Positions 10,966 through 21,765 of a stretch of 64,000 bases of DNA are shown here, piece after piece (the stretch's first letter is position 1; each line of letters begins with the position of its first letter). Location: contig JANUWF010001491.1 in the NCBI GenBank assembly GCA_026120185.1, forward strand, positions 186,001 through 250,000, in the 5' to 3' direction. This stretch comes from Voacanga thouarsii. Taxonomy: Eukaryota; Streptophyta; Magnoliopsida; Gentianales; Apocynaceae. Below the pieces are notes generated by a model. The model was given only the letters and a program-made list of their open reading frames with translations, searched no databases and was not told the origin of the DNA. Position numbers and translations under genes: made by a program.

Positions 10966-12845
10966 TGTTGTGCCCTAGAGGCAATCACTTGTACATTGTA
11001 TATGACACAATTTATTTTAATAAATGGCATTATTTATCTTACAGTTTCTTTTATTTACTTTAAGTAATATAACTGTTCGATAAAGTCCCTAGTACAACAC
11101 TGTGTTAAAGAAATCATGATAAATATCATGATATGAGATTTCTACTACACTGGATGGTGTTAGTACTTAAATAGTCCATAGTCATAGTATTAATGAGACA
11201 AGACATCATTAATACGTTAAGATTAGTATGTGTTAGACTTCCTGATTCGATCAGGCGATGGTTCTCATAACCCTAAGTATTGAGATACTCAAAGTTAACA
11301 CATGGATGCTTGTTAATGGAACAAGTTCATCGGATGACCTAGCTTTGAGATAATCACATGGATAACTATTTAGTGCCAGTGATATAATCTCAATATAGCA
11401 AACGTGCAAGTATCCTTACACTTGAGATCTCTAAGGTACTTTGTTTGCTGAGCCTTGTGCCTTGATTCCAATCTCCGGAGTTCGATCGAGGGCCGCCTAT
11501 GAGATGGATATTAGGTACATTGTGAGGTAAACGAAAGTAGTTGAGAGGGTCAATAAAGGATTCATCACTCCTAATAGTAGGGGTGAATATCTCACGACCA
11601 CTAGTAGGAATTACTCCTCATAAGTCCTTGGCTAAGGCGTATATGTATTGGAAAGGCTTCCAATTGAGGCACATTGAGAGCAGTGGGTTCTTTGTACAAG
11701 TATAATGATATTCGGACCAGAATTAATATATATTCTTGAGGGAGTTGGCACTAATTCCGTACTCCAAACCGAATGAGATATTATATGGTGAAATGAGTTA
11801 ATTGCATTGTAGTTTGTTATTGAAGGGTTTATGTCAAGCCACTTGACTTCCTGGACTCTTGGGTGGTCATGATGTATTGCTAGATACCGCTTATGATCTG
11901 AGAATATGGGTTTATTAATTGATGAATTAATAAACCAATCCTGATTAGAATTAATAGGATTAATTCTAATTAATTAAGGATTATTAATTTTAAAGACGTT
12001 TGGATTAATTCATATTCGCTACCAATTGACCGAGAAACCTAATAGGTCACACACAAAAGAGGAATATATACTCAAGATGTTATTTGATAACATAGTGGGG
12101 TTTATTACAAGAAAGAAAGGTTGATGTGGCCAATTTATAATTCTGAGAACTTAATGGGTTCCAATTGCAATTGTAGAATTGTTTGGAATTCTCAGATGTG
12201 GTTTTTGTAGAGGCTTTTGGTTATATAAGATATAATCAAAATGGTTTTATTGTTGAGCAAGAAGTCATACAAAACAAACAAAAGGGCACATATGAAGGAA
12301 TGGGTGCTAATGCTCCTTTTTATCAACACACATGAAATAATGTGTGTGGGGCCATCCTCTCGGGAGAATAATAGAGATATGATCTTCATGTTCTCTTATA
12401 CATCTCTCTCTCTCGTGTGGCTTCTTCTAAGAGGGAATCCAAGACTCTTCTTCTTCTTCTTTCTTTGGTTTTGCTAATCAAGAAGAACAAGGAAGCTAAA
12501 CCCCAGCCACCATTGTTGTTTTCTGCTAGCACAGAAAATCTAGGTGCTTGTGTGAGATCCTCTGTGTGGATTTCTATTAGAGATAATCACACACTGTGAT
12601 TATATTGGTTGGACATACAACTCTTGTGGTGATTCTTCAAGAGGATTGCTGGATCATGCCACAACTATCTTACTCGAAGAAGGAAAAATTTATTTTCCAC
12701 ACAAACAAAGAAAGGTAAAAATTGTTATCTTTGTTTCTTTATTTTATATGTATATGTCTTGTTTTCCACATATATGCGAATCCTAGATGGTATCTTGTTT
12801 TTATTTTTCCACTGCGCCGTATATGATACGCATGAGATACCTAAT
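10966..12845 (+). mobile_element. Copia (Angela/BARE-like) solo LTR inside B 3' LTR
   Basis: Opens TGTTGTGCCCTAGAGGCAAT, closely resembling the start of Angela/BARE-1-type LTRs, and ends near CTGCGCCGTATATGATACG. Its length of about 1.88 kb suits that lineage, and it interrupts sequence that is continuous in the LTR of C (40390 downwards). No gag-pol follows and no second LTR is seen, so it is a solo LTR left by LTR-LTR recombination. The right boundary is uncertain by some 20 bases and no clean target duplication was found. Confidence 0.7.
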
Positions 12846-14401
12846 AATTTTCGTCCCTTGTAGGCCATAAGAAGGAGTAGGAGTGTTGTCCTAGGAGAGA
12901 CATGAAAGGAATGTCCTAATCCTACTCTTGTGCCCTACAAAAAATTCTTAAGGGATTCATACCCTTTTTGCTCTCTAGATTACCTTAATTCTTTATCAAT
13001 TAAGTTGCTCAATTTATCCAAGCCATTTTTATTTTCAGAAAATTCCAACACTACTCTTTGATCTTGGAGTTTCAAAAATATCTATATGAGGATAGCATAT
13101 TGACTGAAAATGGGGAAGGGGTTATGGAAGGTTTCCAAGAGAATTAATCTTCATGGTTGAACCTTCAAATTCCACCTTAGAAGTGTTCATCTTCTTCATG
13201 TAGTAATCTGGAAAATTTTTCTAGCTTCTTGGTCAGTCCAACTTTCAAAATCTTTAGCCACATTTCTCACTCAAATACTGCCAGAAAAATAGCCAATTTA
13301 CTCAGCTTGAAGACTAAAAACTTTGGCTAAAATTCAGACTGCACAAAGATGTGCAAACTAGAAAAAAATTCTGGGCAAAATTCGCAGCATAACAGTCCAA
13401 AAACCAAGCTGTTTCTTCTAGCCTTCAAACTAGTAATTCATCTCTATCTTTCCTCCATAAAGAAGGCTAGAAACCAGCCTTAAAGGATCCTTGAATACCC
13501 TTTCAAACCTTCTGCAAGTCGGCTGGAACATTGCAGAAAAAACTGCACAAAAATTCTAGCAAACCTCTTGAATGAACAACCAGAAATTCCAGCCTTGTTC
13601 CCTCTTCAACCCTATCCGAAACTCACTCCAATTTTCTGTAAAACTAACCTTAGTCAACCATGAACTGAACTCCATCACCTTCTCCATTGATCTGCACGAA
13701 TGAAGCTCCATGGCTACTCCTTAAATCACTCCATCAATCACTACAATCAAGCCTCCAATTAAAGTTCAAAATTCCAGCAAATTGCTCCATGAAAACTCCT
13801 TGGATTAAGCTTCAAACAACCAGAAAATATTCCACTATTACACTTTGAATTTTGGCCATCCTATAACTCATTCAAACATCATTCATCTTAGCAAAATCCC
13901 AGCCAAACCAGTCGGCCATTGAAGCTCCCAAAGACCTCCATCAACTAAACTATTCTTACCATATCTTCTACCTTAATTCACTCACTAAATTACTTCTTTT
14001 GAATTAAACAACCAGCTTTCCCTCTACTCCCTAATTTGAAAATTCAATCACAAGAATCCTCTAACCATTTAGCCAACCCCTTCAGCAAAATTCGTCTAGC
14101 TTTCTCTCCATTCTCTCCATTCTCCCCATTTCACTAAGAACACCAAGAACACACACCACCACTCTTCAAGCCTAAGACCACCCTAAACACCTCCAATATT
14201 TTCCAAAAAAACTCCAGATCGTATCTACTCATCCTTTAGAATCCATTTCTGTAATTTATAACATCAAACGTTGAAATCAAGACTTTACTTTCGGATCAAA
14301 CAAACCAGAATTTTCTTGAAGACTCAAGAACACTCTCAAGGTAAACATGAACGATTATGTTCATCTTCCTTCCTCTTCAATCTTTAATGAAATATACTAA
14401 T

Positions 14402-14451
14402 ACTCTTTCTCTCTCTCTTTCTCTCTCAGCCGAAATGGTTGTTTCAACCAT
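14402..14451 (+). repeat. CT-rich run and short hairpin in Tekay LTR
   Basis: A CTCTCTTT/CTCTCT run is followed by ATGGTTG-TTT-CAACCAT (14435-14451), a perfect 7-bp stem with 3-base loop. The D copy (16927-16978) has a pure (CT)n run and a weaker version of the hairpin. The C copy has (GA)n at 38469-38498 on this strand and lost the sequence beyond it. Confidence 0.6.
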
Positions 14452-17400
14452 GGCCATTTTCTCTTCTTTCTTCTTGGTCGGATCAAGCCTTCCAAGCTTG
14501 TGGACTTTCTTGAGACTTCATCAAGGTAGTCATCAATCGAGTATGTCTCTTTAACCCTCTCCTTAATTCTAAAATCATGTCTCTTAGATGTAGTTAGAAA
14601 AGGATGGAATATGATTGGAGATTGAGTATGTGTTTGTATGAAGAAGTTGGGATTAGAGCATGAGGATGTTTTGTCATGATTGAGTTTTATGATTTTTTGT
14701 AGTTGTTGCATGCTCTTCATGTCGTGAGTTAGTGTGGGTGATTAAGCATGATAGATATTATGTCACCTTCGGTGAATAGGGTTTTACATTATTGTATTCT
14801 TGTTGAAGCCATGAATATGATTATGTTTAGTGAAGTTTGGATCATGTGATGGTAGATATAGATCTATGATTTTATACATGAATTGAATAGTTTGTGGATT
14901 GGTGATAAAGTCTATGTTCATGATTATGGTTAGTAATAGGAGAATTATGATCATGACCTTGTTGTTCCTAAACTATTTAAGTTAGCCAATTTTATTACAT
15001 TGATAAAAATTAATGCTATATTTTCTTCTAATGATTTCGAAAACCCTATGAAGGTTTGGAATTGGATTGTTAAATGAAAGAGTGGAATTTTAGCCAAATA
15101 AATGATATCATCTATTAAAATTAAAATATAAAAATATAATATATGATAATATTATTAAATAAAGCCTTTTATATAAATAATCATGATAGGTAAAATATTA
15201 TTCTTATAAGTTATATATTCATAAATAATATTAAAATTTATTTATTATCTTTTAATAAAAATATATTAAAATTTACTTATTATTAATTTTATTTATCAAT
15301 TATTTTCTAACTATTAATTATTAATTAAGAGAATAGTAATAGTTTATTATTTTAATAATATCATTTAGGACTTAGGACCCTTTATCAAATAAACCCTAGT
15401 TTATTTATTAATAACAAAGATTTATACCTACAACTTATTAGTAACTATTTCACAAACCCTAGTTATTTTATTATCAAACTATATTTATTTTATAAAATCC
15501 TTTTGATTATCTAGCCTTAATGTTTGGAACATTCGGGTCATGATTGTAGGAAGTTGAATTAGGATTATTTATAGAAGCAAATTTGGCTTGAGTTTAATTA
15601 TGGCTTGTGTTTACCCCAGGCGGGGTTAGGTTAGCTTTGGAAGATCTTTGAGTTAGCTCAAGCAAAGGATCAGGTAATCTCTTGCATAAAACTTGTTTGT
15701 TGTAAAAGGTTACTATGGCAAGCCAAACACGAAGTATGTGAACACTGATTTTGTAAAGGCAATTGAGGACTGTTTCCTTTCTTATTTCAGTTAAACAAAT
15801 TATTTGAAAATCTATAAGCAATTTTACTCAAACACTAAACTCTTTCTAAAACCAGCTTTGTCACGAACTTTAGAAACCCTTAATTTTCATTTTTAAGTAA
15901 AGCTATGTTTTATCAGTTTTCTCCCAAGTGGAACAATTAACGTTGAGTACTCAATAAGGGTAGGCTAGTAGTAATAATTTTGAAGAGCAAGAGAGAGTCT
16001 TCTGGCAAGAGGCCACCTCCAGAAGATGAACTCAATTTGGAGAAGCGATAGTACTACTTAGTCATGCTGGTCCAAGCTAACAAGTTTCAGTTAAGTGGAC
16101 TGTGTGTTGCTGGAGTGGACAACCAGTTTTATTTGGGTGTAGAGAATGAGGAGTATCTTACTCGGTAGGTCGTACACCTACCTTTTGTCAGTCTGCATAA
16201 AATGTGGCATTCTGACCATTATATGGACATGGGGCTCAATGTGTGGTACCTATGGCCGTCTATTTGAGTGGTTGTATTTATTGTGCACTTGTATGATTTG
16301 AAAAGAGGAAAACACCAGCATTTTCTCATATGAAATGTTTCAACTTGCATACATGAACTGTTTTACCTGAACACTCAAAGCACACACAGACTTACTGAGA
16401 TTTTTATCTCATCACCCTTTTTGTCGTGATTTCAGGTCTATCCTGCTGTGGGGATGAGTAGCTAGTTGTTGCCTACTTTGGAAGATATTGTGTTATTTAT
16501 TTTATGTAATGCTTTGAGAGATGAGAGTAAAAAATTTATTTTGGATTTGTTCTTGAATTTTTGGGTTGTAATAAGTTTTAATTTCAAAGTATTATTTTAT
16601 TTTTGTTGTGTGACCTAATTATAAAAACCCCTTGTCCATTGGATGGGGCGACATCCCCGACCCTGCTGGGCCTAGGTTGTAGGATGTTACACACTAGGCC
16701 ATTCGACCAACACAATTCCAGCAATCCTCAAGATCATCCATATTCAACCTATAGTCTTTATTTCTGGCCTTTATAACATTAAATCACGCAAAGCAAAATT
16801 TTCAAACAGATCAAAACGAACTTTTTTGTTGATGGTTCCAAGAACACCGAAAGGTAAAACACGAACAACCTCCTTGTTCTTTCTCTTCTACTCAACTTCT
16901 AATATTTCTTTCTAATGCCATTTGTCTCTCTCTCTCTCTCTCTCTTGGCCAAAATGGTGATGATCAACCATGGCTATTTTCTGGACCACTAAAGGCTCTC
17001 AAGCTCATGTGGATCTTCCCTAACCAAGGAAGCTCTCATCAAATCAATCATCCATCAAGTATTTTTCCTTGAATCTTCCTTTTTAATTTTTGGATTCATG
17101 ACTCCTAGATGTTGATAGGATTATTAAATAAAGTAGGGGTTGAGTGTATGTATATGGATGAAGGGGATGGAGTTAGGACATGAGAATTGTAATGTGTGAT
17201 TAAGCTTTAAGGGATTTTCTTTTGAATCAATATATGCTTATCATGATTAAAGGAATTTATGGATGTTTTGATGCATGATAGATGTTATGACACCATTGGT
17301 GATTAGGCTTTTATGTTATTTTTCAATAAGGTCATATATGATGATTATACCTAGTAGGAGATTGGCCATATGATAGCATGTGTTGATTCAAGTATATGTT

Positions 17401-19320
17401 CATAGATGGACTAGCATATTATTTAATGTGTGGGAATGTGTTCATGGATCCTTTCTAACAATAGGAAATTATGATAAAAATTATTTTCTTTGTTAATTCT
17501 AAAATTATTTTTATTAACAAATTTTATTACTTTAATTAGAATTATTATTATATTTACTCTACAAAATTCGAAATCACTAGGAAGGTTTGGAAATAGAGTA
17601 TTAATTAAAATATTAATATTTTATTAGTTAAATAAATAAATTCTTTTATTAGGAAAAGAAATAATAAATAATAGAATGTTAGAATTAATTAATATCAAAT
17701 GACCTTGTAGACCATATTAATTAGCTTTACTAAAACTTTTACCTATATCCATAAATATTATTTATATTAAAATTTATTTATTATTTATTAATTAAAAAAT
17801 TAAGTATAACTCATTTATTATTAATTTTATTGGTTATTTATTTCTATTAATTAATAATTAAAAAAATTAAAGTGTAATTTATTATTTATAATAATAATAT
17901 TTAAATATTACCATTTACCAATATTATTTAGGACTTAGTAATATCTAATATTTAACACTAGTTTATATATTAGCAATAATACTCATAATTTATTATTTGA
18001 AACTATAACTCATTATTATTTATTTTATAACCCCTAGTTATTTTAACTTATCAAGCTAGATTTATTTTATAAAATACTTTATCGACTAGTATTAAAGCCT
18101 AAGACATTATGGTCATGGTTAGTTGTGGTTATGACTAGTTGAACTAGGGATTATTTATATAAAGCAGATATAGTCCGAATGTTATCTTATACCTTGTGTT
18201 TACCCCAGGTGAGGTTAGGTTGACCTTGGAAGACTTTTGAATCCAAGAAAAGCAAAAGAACAGGTAAGTTCTTGCATGGAATCATTTGAAGACTAAAGTT
18301 AATATGGCAAGCCAAACTCAATGTATACAAGTATTTGTTCTACAAAGGCAATTAAGGGCAATTTTCCTTTTTATTTCAATTAAGCAAACCATTTGAAATT
18401 AAATAAGCAATTTTACACAAAAACGTTAAACTCTTTCTAAAACCCAACTTTGGCAAGAATTTTAAAAACCTTAATTGCTATTTTCAAGTGAATCATTGTA
18501 TGATCATTTTCCTCCCAAGTGGGACAAACAACTTTAAGTACTCAATAAAGGTAGACTACTAGGACTAGTCTTTGAAGGGTTAGGGTAAGTCTCTTAATAG
18601 GTGGCCATCTCTGAGGAGTGTGTCCTTCCTAGATCGGATGCCAATCCTGTAGGTCATATCGGTCCGAGCTAGCAAGTTCAGTCAGGTGGACTGTGTGTTT
18701 CGGAGTGGACAACCGGTAAGTTTGGGTATAGAGATGGAGGAGTATCTCACTCAGTTGGCCGTACACCTACCTTGTGTCAGTATGCTCAACATGTGGCATT
18801 CTGATCATTATATTGTCATGGTGCACGAAGTGTGGTGCCATGGCTACCTCTTTTGAGTGATTGTACTTATGGTGTACATGTATATTTTAGAAAGCAGGAC
18901 ACCACTCTTCATTTATGACATTTATTTAATGCTTGCTAGCACTTTCTCTTATGAAACTTTTACAACTTGCATACATGAACTGTTTTACCTGAAACACTCA
19001 AAGCATACATGGGCTTACTGAGATTTTTATCTCACCACTTTTTATACCATGTTTTCAGGTCGATCCTGCTATGAAGGTCATTAGCTAGAATGTTGCCATG
19101 CCTTGAAGACTCTTTGTTATTTTTCCTATGTATTGCTTTTAAGAGGCAGTAGCAGACATTTATTTTTGAATTTGTTCATGTATTGTTGGGTTGTAATAAG
19201 TTAAATTCTAAAGTATTTCTTTTATTTTATTTGGTGTGACCTAGTTATAAAGACCCCTTGTCTTGTGGACGGGGCGACATCCCCAGCCTTAGTGGGGCAT
19301 AGGTAATGGGGTGTTACAAG

Positions 19321-19333
19321 TGGTATCAGAGCC
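19321..19333 (+). other. Primer binding site of element D
   Basis: TGGTATCAGAGCC, a match to the tRNA-Met primer site, two bases after the LTR end at 19318. Confidence 0.85.
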
Positions 19334-19417
19334 TAGGTTTAGACAATTATTGATAGTATATGCTTTATTTCATTAAGGTTAAATCTTTTTACTAACCTGG
19401 CTTGTTTATGTTGTAGG

Positions 19418-19896
19418 ATGGTTAGAATGATTAGAACCGCGAGGAAAGGGCGACAATGGCATCCACCTAACCCTATCAACCCAAAAGATTTACTAGTACC
19501 TCAGCTTGCACTGTAGCCCGCACCTCAACCAATCATACCCTTAGACGAGAGCAGTGATGATGGGGTTTAGATTATTGAACCGCCTCTAATACCTGTAATA
19601 GACTTAGTTACCGATAGTGAAAATGAGAAAATTGACATAGAGTATGTCCTACTCCCCCTAGCCCCGTGATTGATTTGACTGCAGATAGTGATGACCTGAG
19701 GGAGATAGACTATGAATCTCCACCTAGACCATATCTTGTACCCCCATCCAACTAAGTTGAAACCGAGGAGAGTTTTAGGAGACTCGGGAAGGAGCCAATG
19801 GACTATGGGTTCGTGAATGGGGCAAGGATATACTTTTCTAGGAATTCAGGAGGATAGTTGTATGATACTGACTTTGAAGACTCTGATGAGGATTAG
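19418..19896 (+). pseudogene. Pre-gag acidic ORF with SIM-like motifs (element D), frameshifted
   Basis: Counterpart of 5247-5723. Begins MVRMIRTARKG and ends LEDSDED or similar before TAG at 19896. Two in-frame TAG codons fall where B or C have glutamine or another sense codon, and a one-base loss near 19650 shifts frame. Both motif modules survive: PVIDLVTDSENEKID in the first frame, and PVIDLTADSDDLREID in the shifted frame. The second is a textbook-looking SIM core (VIDLT followed by DSDD). It sits between the primer site and gag as in B and C. Confidence 0.55.
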
Positions 19897-20029
19897 AAGG
19901 GCTAAGTTCTACTATGCCTAGGGAGCTTTTATTTACAGTTTTCAATAAACTCCTGTGCTAGGAGTCTACTCATATTTATTGCTTTATTTCAAAATTTATG
20001 GAAATAAGAGTACTTGGTGTACTCTAATC

Positions 20030-20033
<4 letters not shown>

Positions 20034-20072
<39 letters not shown>
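20034..20072. repeat. (AT)n microsatellite
   Basis: An almost pure run of alternating T and A of about 39 bases in the D leader, between the acidic ORF and gag. B and C lack it at this spot, so it expanded in D. Confidence 0.95.
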
Positions 20073-20076
<4 letters not shown>

Positions 20077-20199
20077 CACAATTCTTTATACAAAACTTGC
20101 ATTTAATTTTCTTTTGCTTAAACTTGAATGTGAATGCATGCTCGATTTAAATGTTTTAAACTTTGTTGCATAAACTCATTATCTGGGGCATGATTTAGA

Positions 20200-20970
20200 A
20201 TGGCATCCAAGCGTCGTGTAGCCACATCCAACAGAAGGGTTCATGAGGTAGAGCCCTTGACATCGGAGTTTGATACAACTCAATTGCCATCACCAAACTA
20301 GGGGAATGAGAATGACTCGGAGCCGAAAATAGGATCGAAAGAACCTGTTAGCGTAACTATGGGGCAAGCGTACCACAAAATGACCTAGATTCTACAAACC
20401 CTGACTGAGCAGAGGAATTCGAAGGGGGAGGATGAAGCATTGGAGAGGTTTCTAAAATTTCAACCTCCCATCTTCTTGGGAGAGGCTGAGCAAGACTAAA
20501 AAGCGGAACAGTGGGTAGAACAGATGGAGGACATCTTTGCTACGCTCCAGTACACTAAGAAGTGAATGGTGAAATTTGTTACATTTAGACTGAGCGAATG
20601 GTGGCAACGAGTCCAAGATGATTGGGAGATGATAGATTAGGATTGGACGTAGGCCAACTTCGTGGAGGCATTTAGAGCAGAATATATCCCTCAGTGGATA
20701 GTGGATAAAAAGGAAGACGAATTCCAAAATTTGAAGCAAGGGGGCATGACTGTGGCTCAGTATGTGGCACGTTTTACTTAGTTATCAAAGTACAACAAAA
20801 GACTGGTGGATACCGAGCAAAACAGAACAAGGCAATTTGTCAAGGGATTGAGGCAGGAGTTAAGAAGGGTGTTGGCACCTTTTCCACCAATAACTTATTT
20901 AGGGGCCATGGACATAGCGACTCGGATTGAGAACGAGGATCGTAGCAGGATGGTACCAAGACCTTTCCGA
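20200..20970 (+). pseudogene. Element D gag fragment
   Basis: Tekay gag, starting MASKRRVA at 20200 and colinear with B gag for about 250 codons. Recognisable parts are the SKGEDEALERF, FRAEYIPQWIV, DKKEDEFQNLKQGG and VKGLRQELRR regions. Several in-frame stops are present and a few codons are missing near the RAWW region. It ends at about 20970, just after RMVPRPF, before the zinc knuckles. From there the sequence is integrase, joined in frame. The rest of D is absent. Confidence 0.8.
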
Positions 20971-21720
20971 GAGGAAGTAATCAGGCCTCATGGAGTACCC
21001 TCTAGTATTATGTCAAACTAAGACCCTAGATTTACTTTGAAATTTTGGAACTAGGTGGATTGATAATTTAGCGTATGCAGAATTTGCATACGAATTGTAA
21101 TGGCCTTATTTGAAGCTTTATTGGAAGAAAATGTTAGTTCCCATTACATTGGGAAAATTTAGGATAGAGAATGTTTGAAGAAGATGCTTTTGATCTTGAA
21201 AAGGTTTGATAGGTTGTAGAGATGATCAAAACTAAGTTAGAAGTAGCATAGAGTAAACAGAAAAGTTATGCGGATCGACGTACGAGAGATTTGGAATTTA
21301 CTAAAGGGAATCATGTATTCTTGAAGTTAGCTCCACAATGGCAATTGGGAATCAAAGAACAAGAAAAGAAATTGGCATTTAGGTACGCTGGATCATTTCC
21401 CATTGTCGAGAGGATCGGGAAAGTAGCGTATCGATTGGTATTGCCAGTAGAACTTCAAGTTATTCATGGCGTGTTTTATGTACCCTAACTTTGAAAGTAT
21501 GTGGCTGATCCTGCCCACATTTTGAATAAAGAACCCATTGAGTTGACTCTATGCTTGAAAAATAAAGAAAAGCTTATTAAGATCTTGGAATATGTTGAAA
21601 AGGAATTGCAGAATGAGAAAATTCCACTTGTACAAGTATCATGGAATCATCATTCTGTGTAAAATGCAACTTGGGAAAAACGAAAGTGAATATGTTGAAA
21701 GTATCCAGATTTATTCCAAG
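20971..21720 (+). pseudogene. Element A integrase end and chromodomain
   Basis: Starts within the integrase core (EVIRPHGVPSSIMSN, matching B at about 9655-9700). It continues through the integrase C-terminal region (DLEFTKGNHVFLKLAP; FPIVERIGKVAYRL) to a chromodomain (DPAHILNKEPIEL through VQVSWNHHS, to about 21670). It has several stops, and the catalytic triad is incomplete because the N-terminal part is missing. It is assigned to A because it runs straight into a polypurine tract and an LTR of the A family. A large deletion has therefore joined D gag to A integrase. Confidence 0.75.
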
Positions 21721-21752
21721 TGTAAGCCAATTTCGAGGATGAAATTTTTTGT

Positions 21753-21765
21753 AAGGAGGGGAGAA
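21753..21765 (+). other. Polypurine tract of element A
   Basis: AAGGAGGGGAGAA lies directly before the TGTATCTCCCC start of the 3' LTR, where plus-strand priming occurs in LTR retrotransposons. Confidence 0.8.

Larger units (their letters stand above)
5097..16691 (+). mobile_element. Tekay-type element B (complete insertion, aberrant 5' end)
   Basis: An insertion within the LTR of D, bounded by TGTAACACCC and GATGTTACA and flanked by the identical 5-bp duplication CACTA (5092-5096 and 16692-16696). Order: 52-bp aberrant left end, primer site (5151), acidic ORF (5247-5723), gag-pol (5998-10553), polypurine tract AAAAAAGGGAGGA (10587-10599), and a full 3' LTR (10600-16691, about 4.2 kb once a copia solo LTR is removed). 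The left end has no U3; it is an inverted copy of the LTR terminus. The element is of the chromovirus Tekay/Del type by domain order, chromodomain and primer site. Confidence 0.88.
10600..16691 (+). repeat. Element B 3' LTR (with nested copia solo LTR)
   Basis: Starts TGTGAAACCCC right after the polypurine tract and ends GATGTTACA before the CACTA duplication. Without the copia insertion it is about 4.2 kb. It contains the tRNA-like segment (10846-10910), a CT-rich run with a short perfect hairpin (14402-14451) and an AT-rich tract (about 15110-15500). The last 70 bases carry the GGGGCGACATCCCC and CCTAGG blocks shared by all Tekay LTRs in this window. Confidence 0.85.
3514..19318 (+). mobile_element. 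Tekay-type element D, 5' LTR (split by element B)
   Basis: The LTR opens TGTGAAACCCCACC at 3514 and ends GTTACA at 19318, directly before a tRNA-Met primer site (TGGTATCAGAGCC, 19321). It is in two blocks, 3514-5096 and 16697-19318, separated by element B and its CACTA duplication. The blocks sum to about 4.2 kb, matching the 3' LTR of B and close to the LTR of C (3983 bp). The left block resembles the LTR of C at several positions more than it resembles the LTR of B, which argues it is not B's own 5' LTR. It contains a tRNA-like segment, a (CT)n run and a long AT-rich tract (about 17460-18070). Confidence 0.8.

Noticed and set aside
20034..20072. (AT)n run as an origin or structural regulatory site.
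   Set aside because: Simple microsatellite present in only one of three related leaders.
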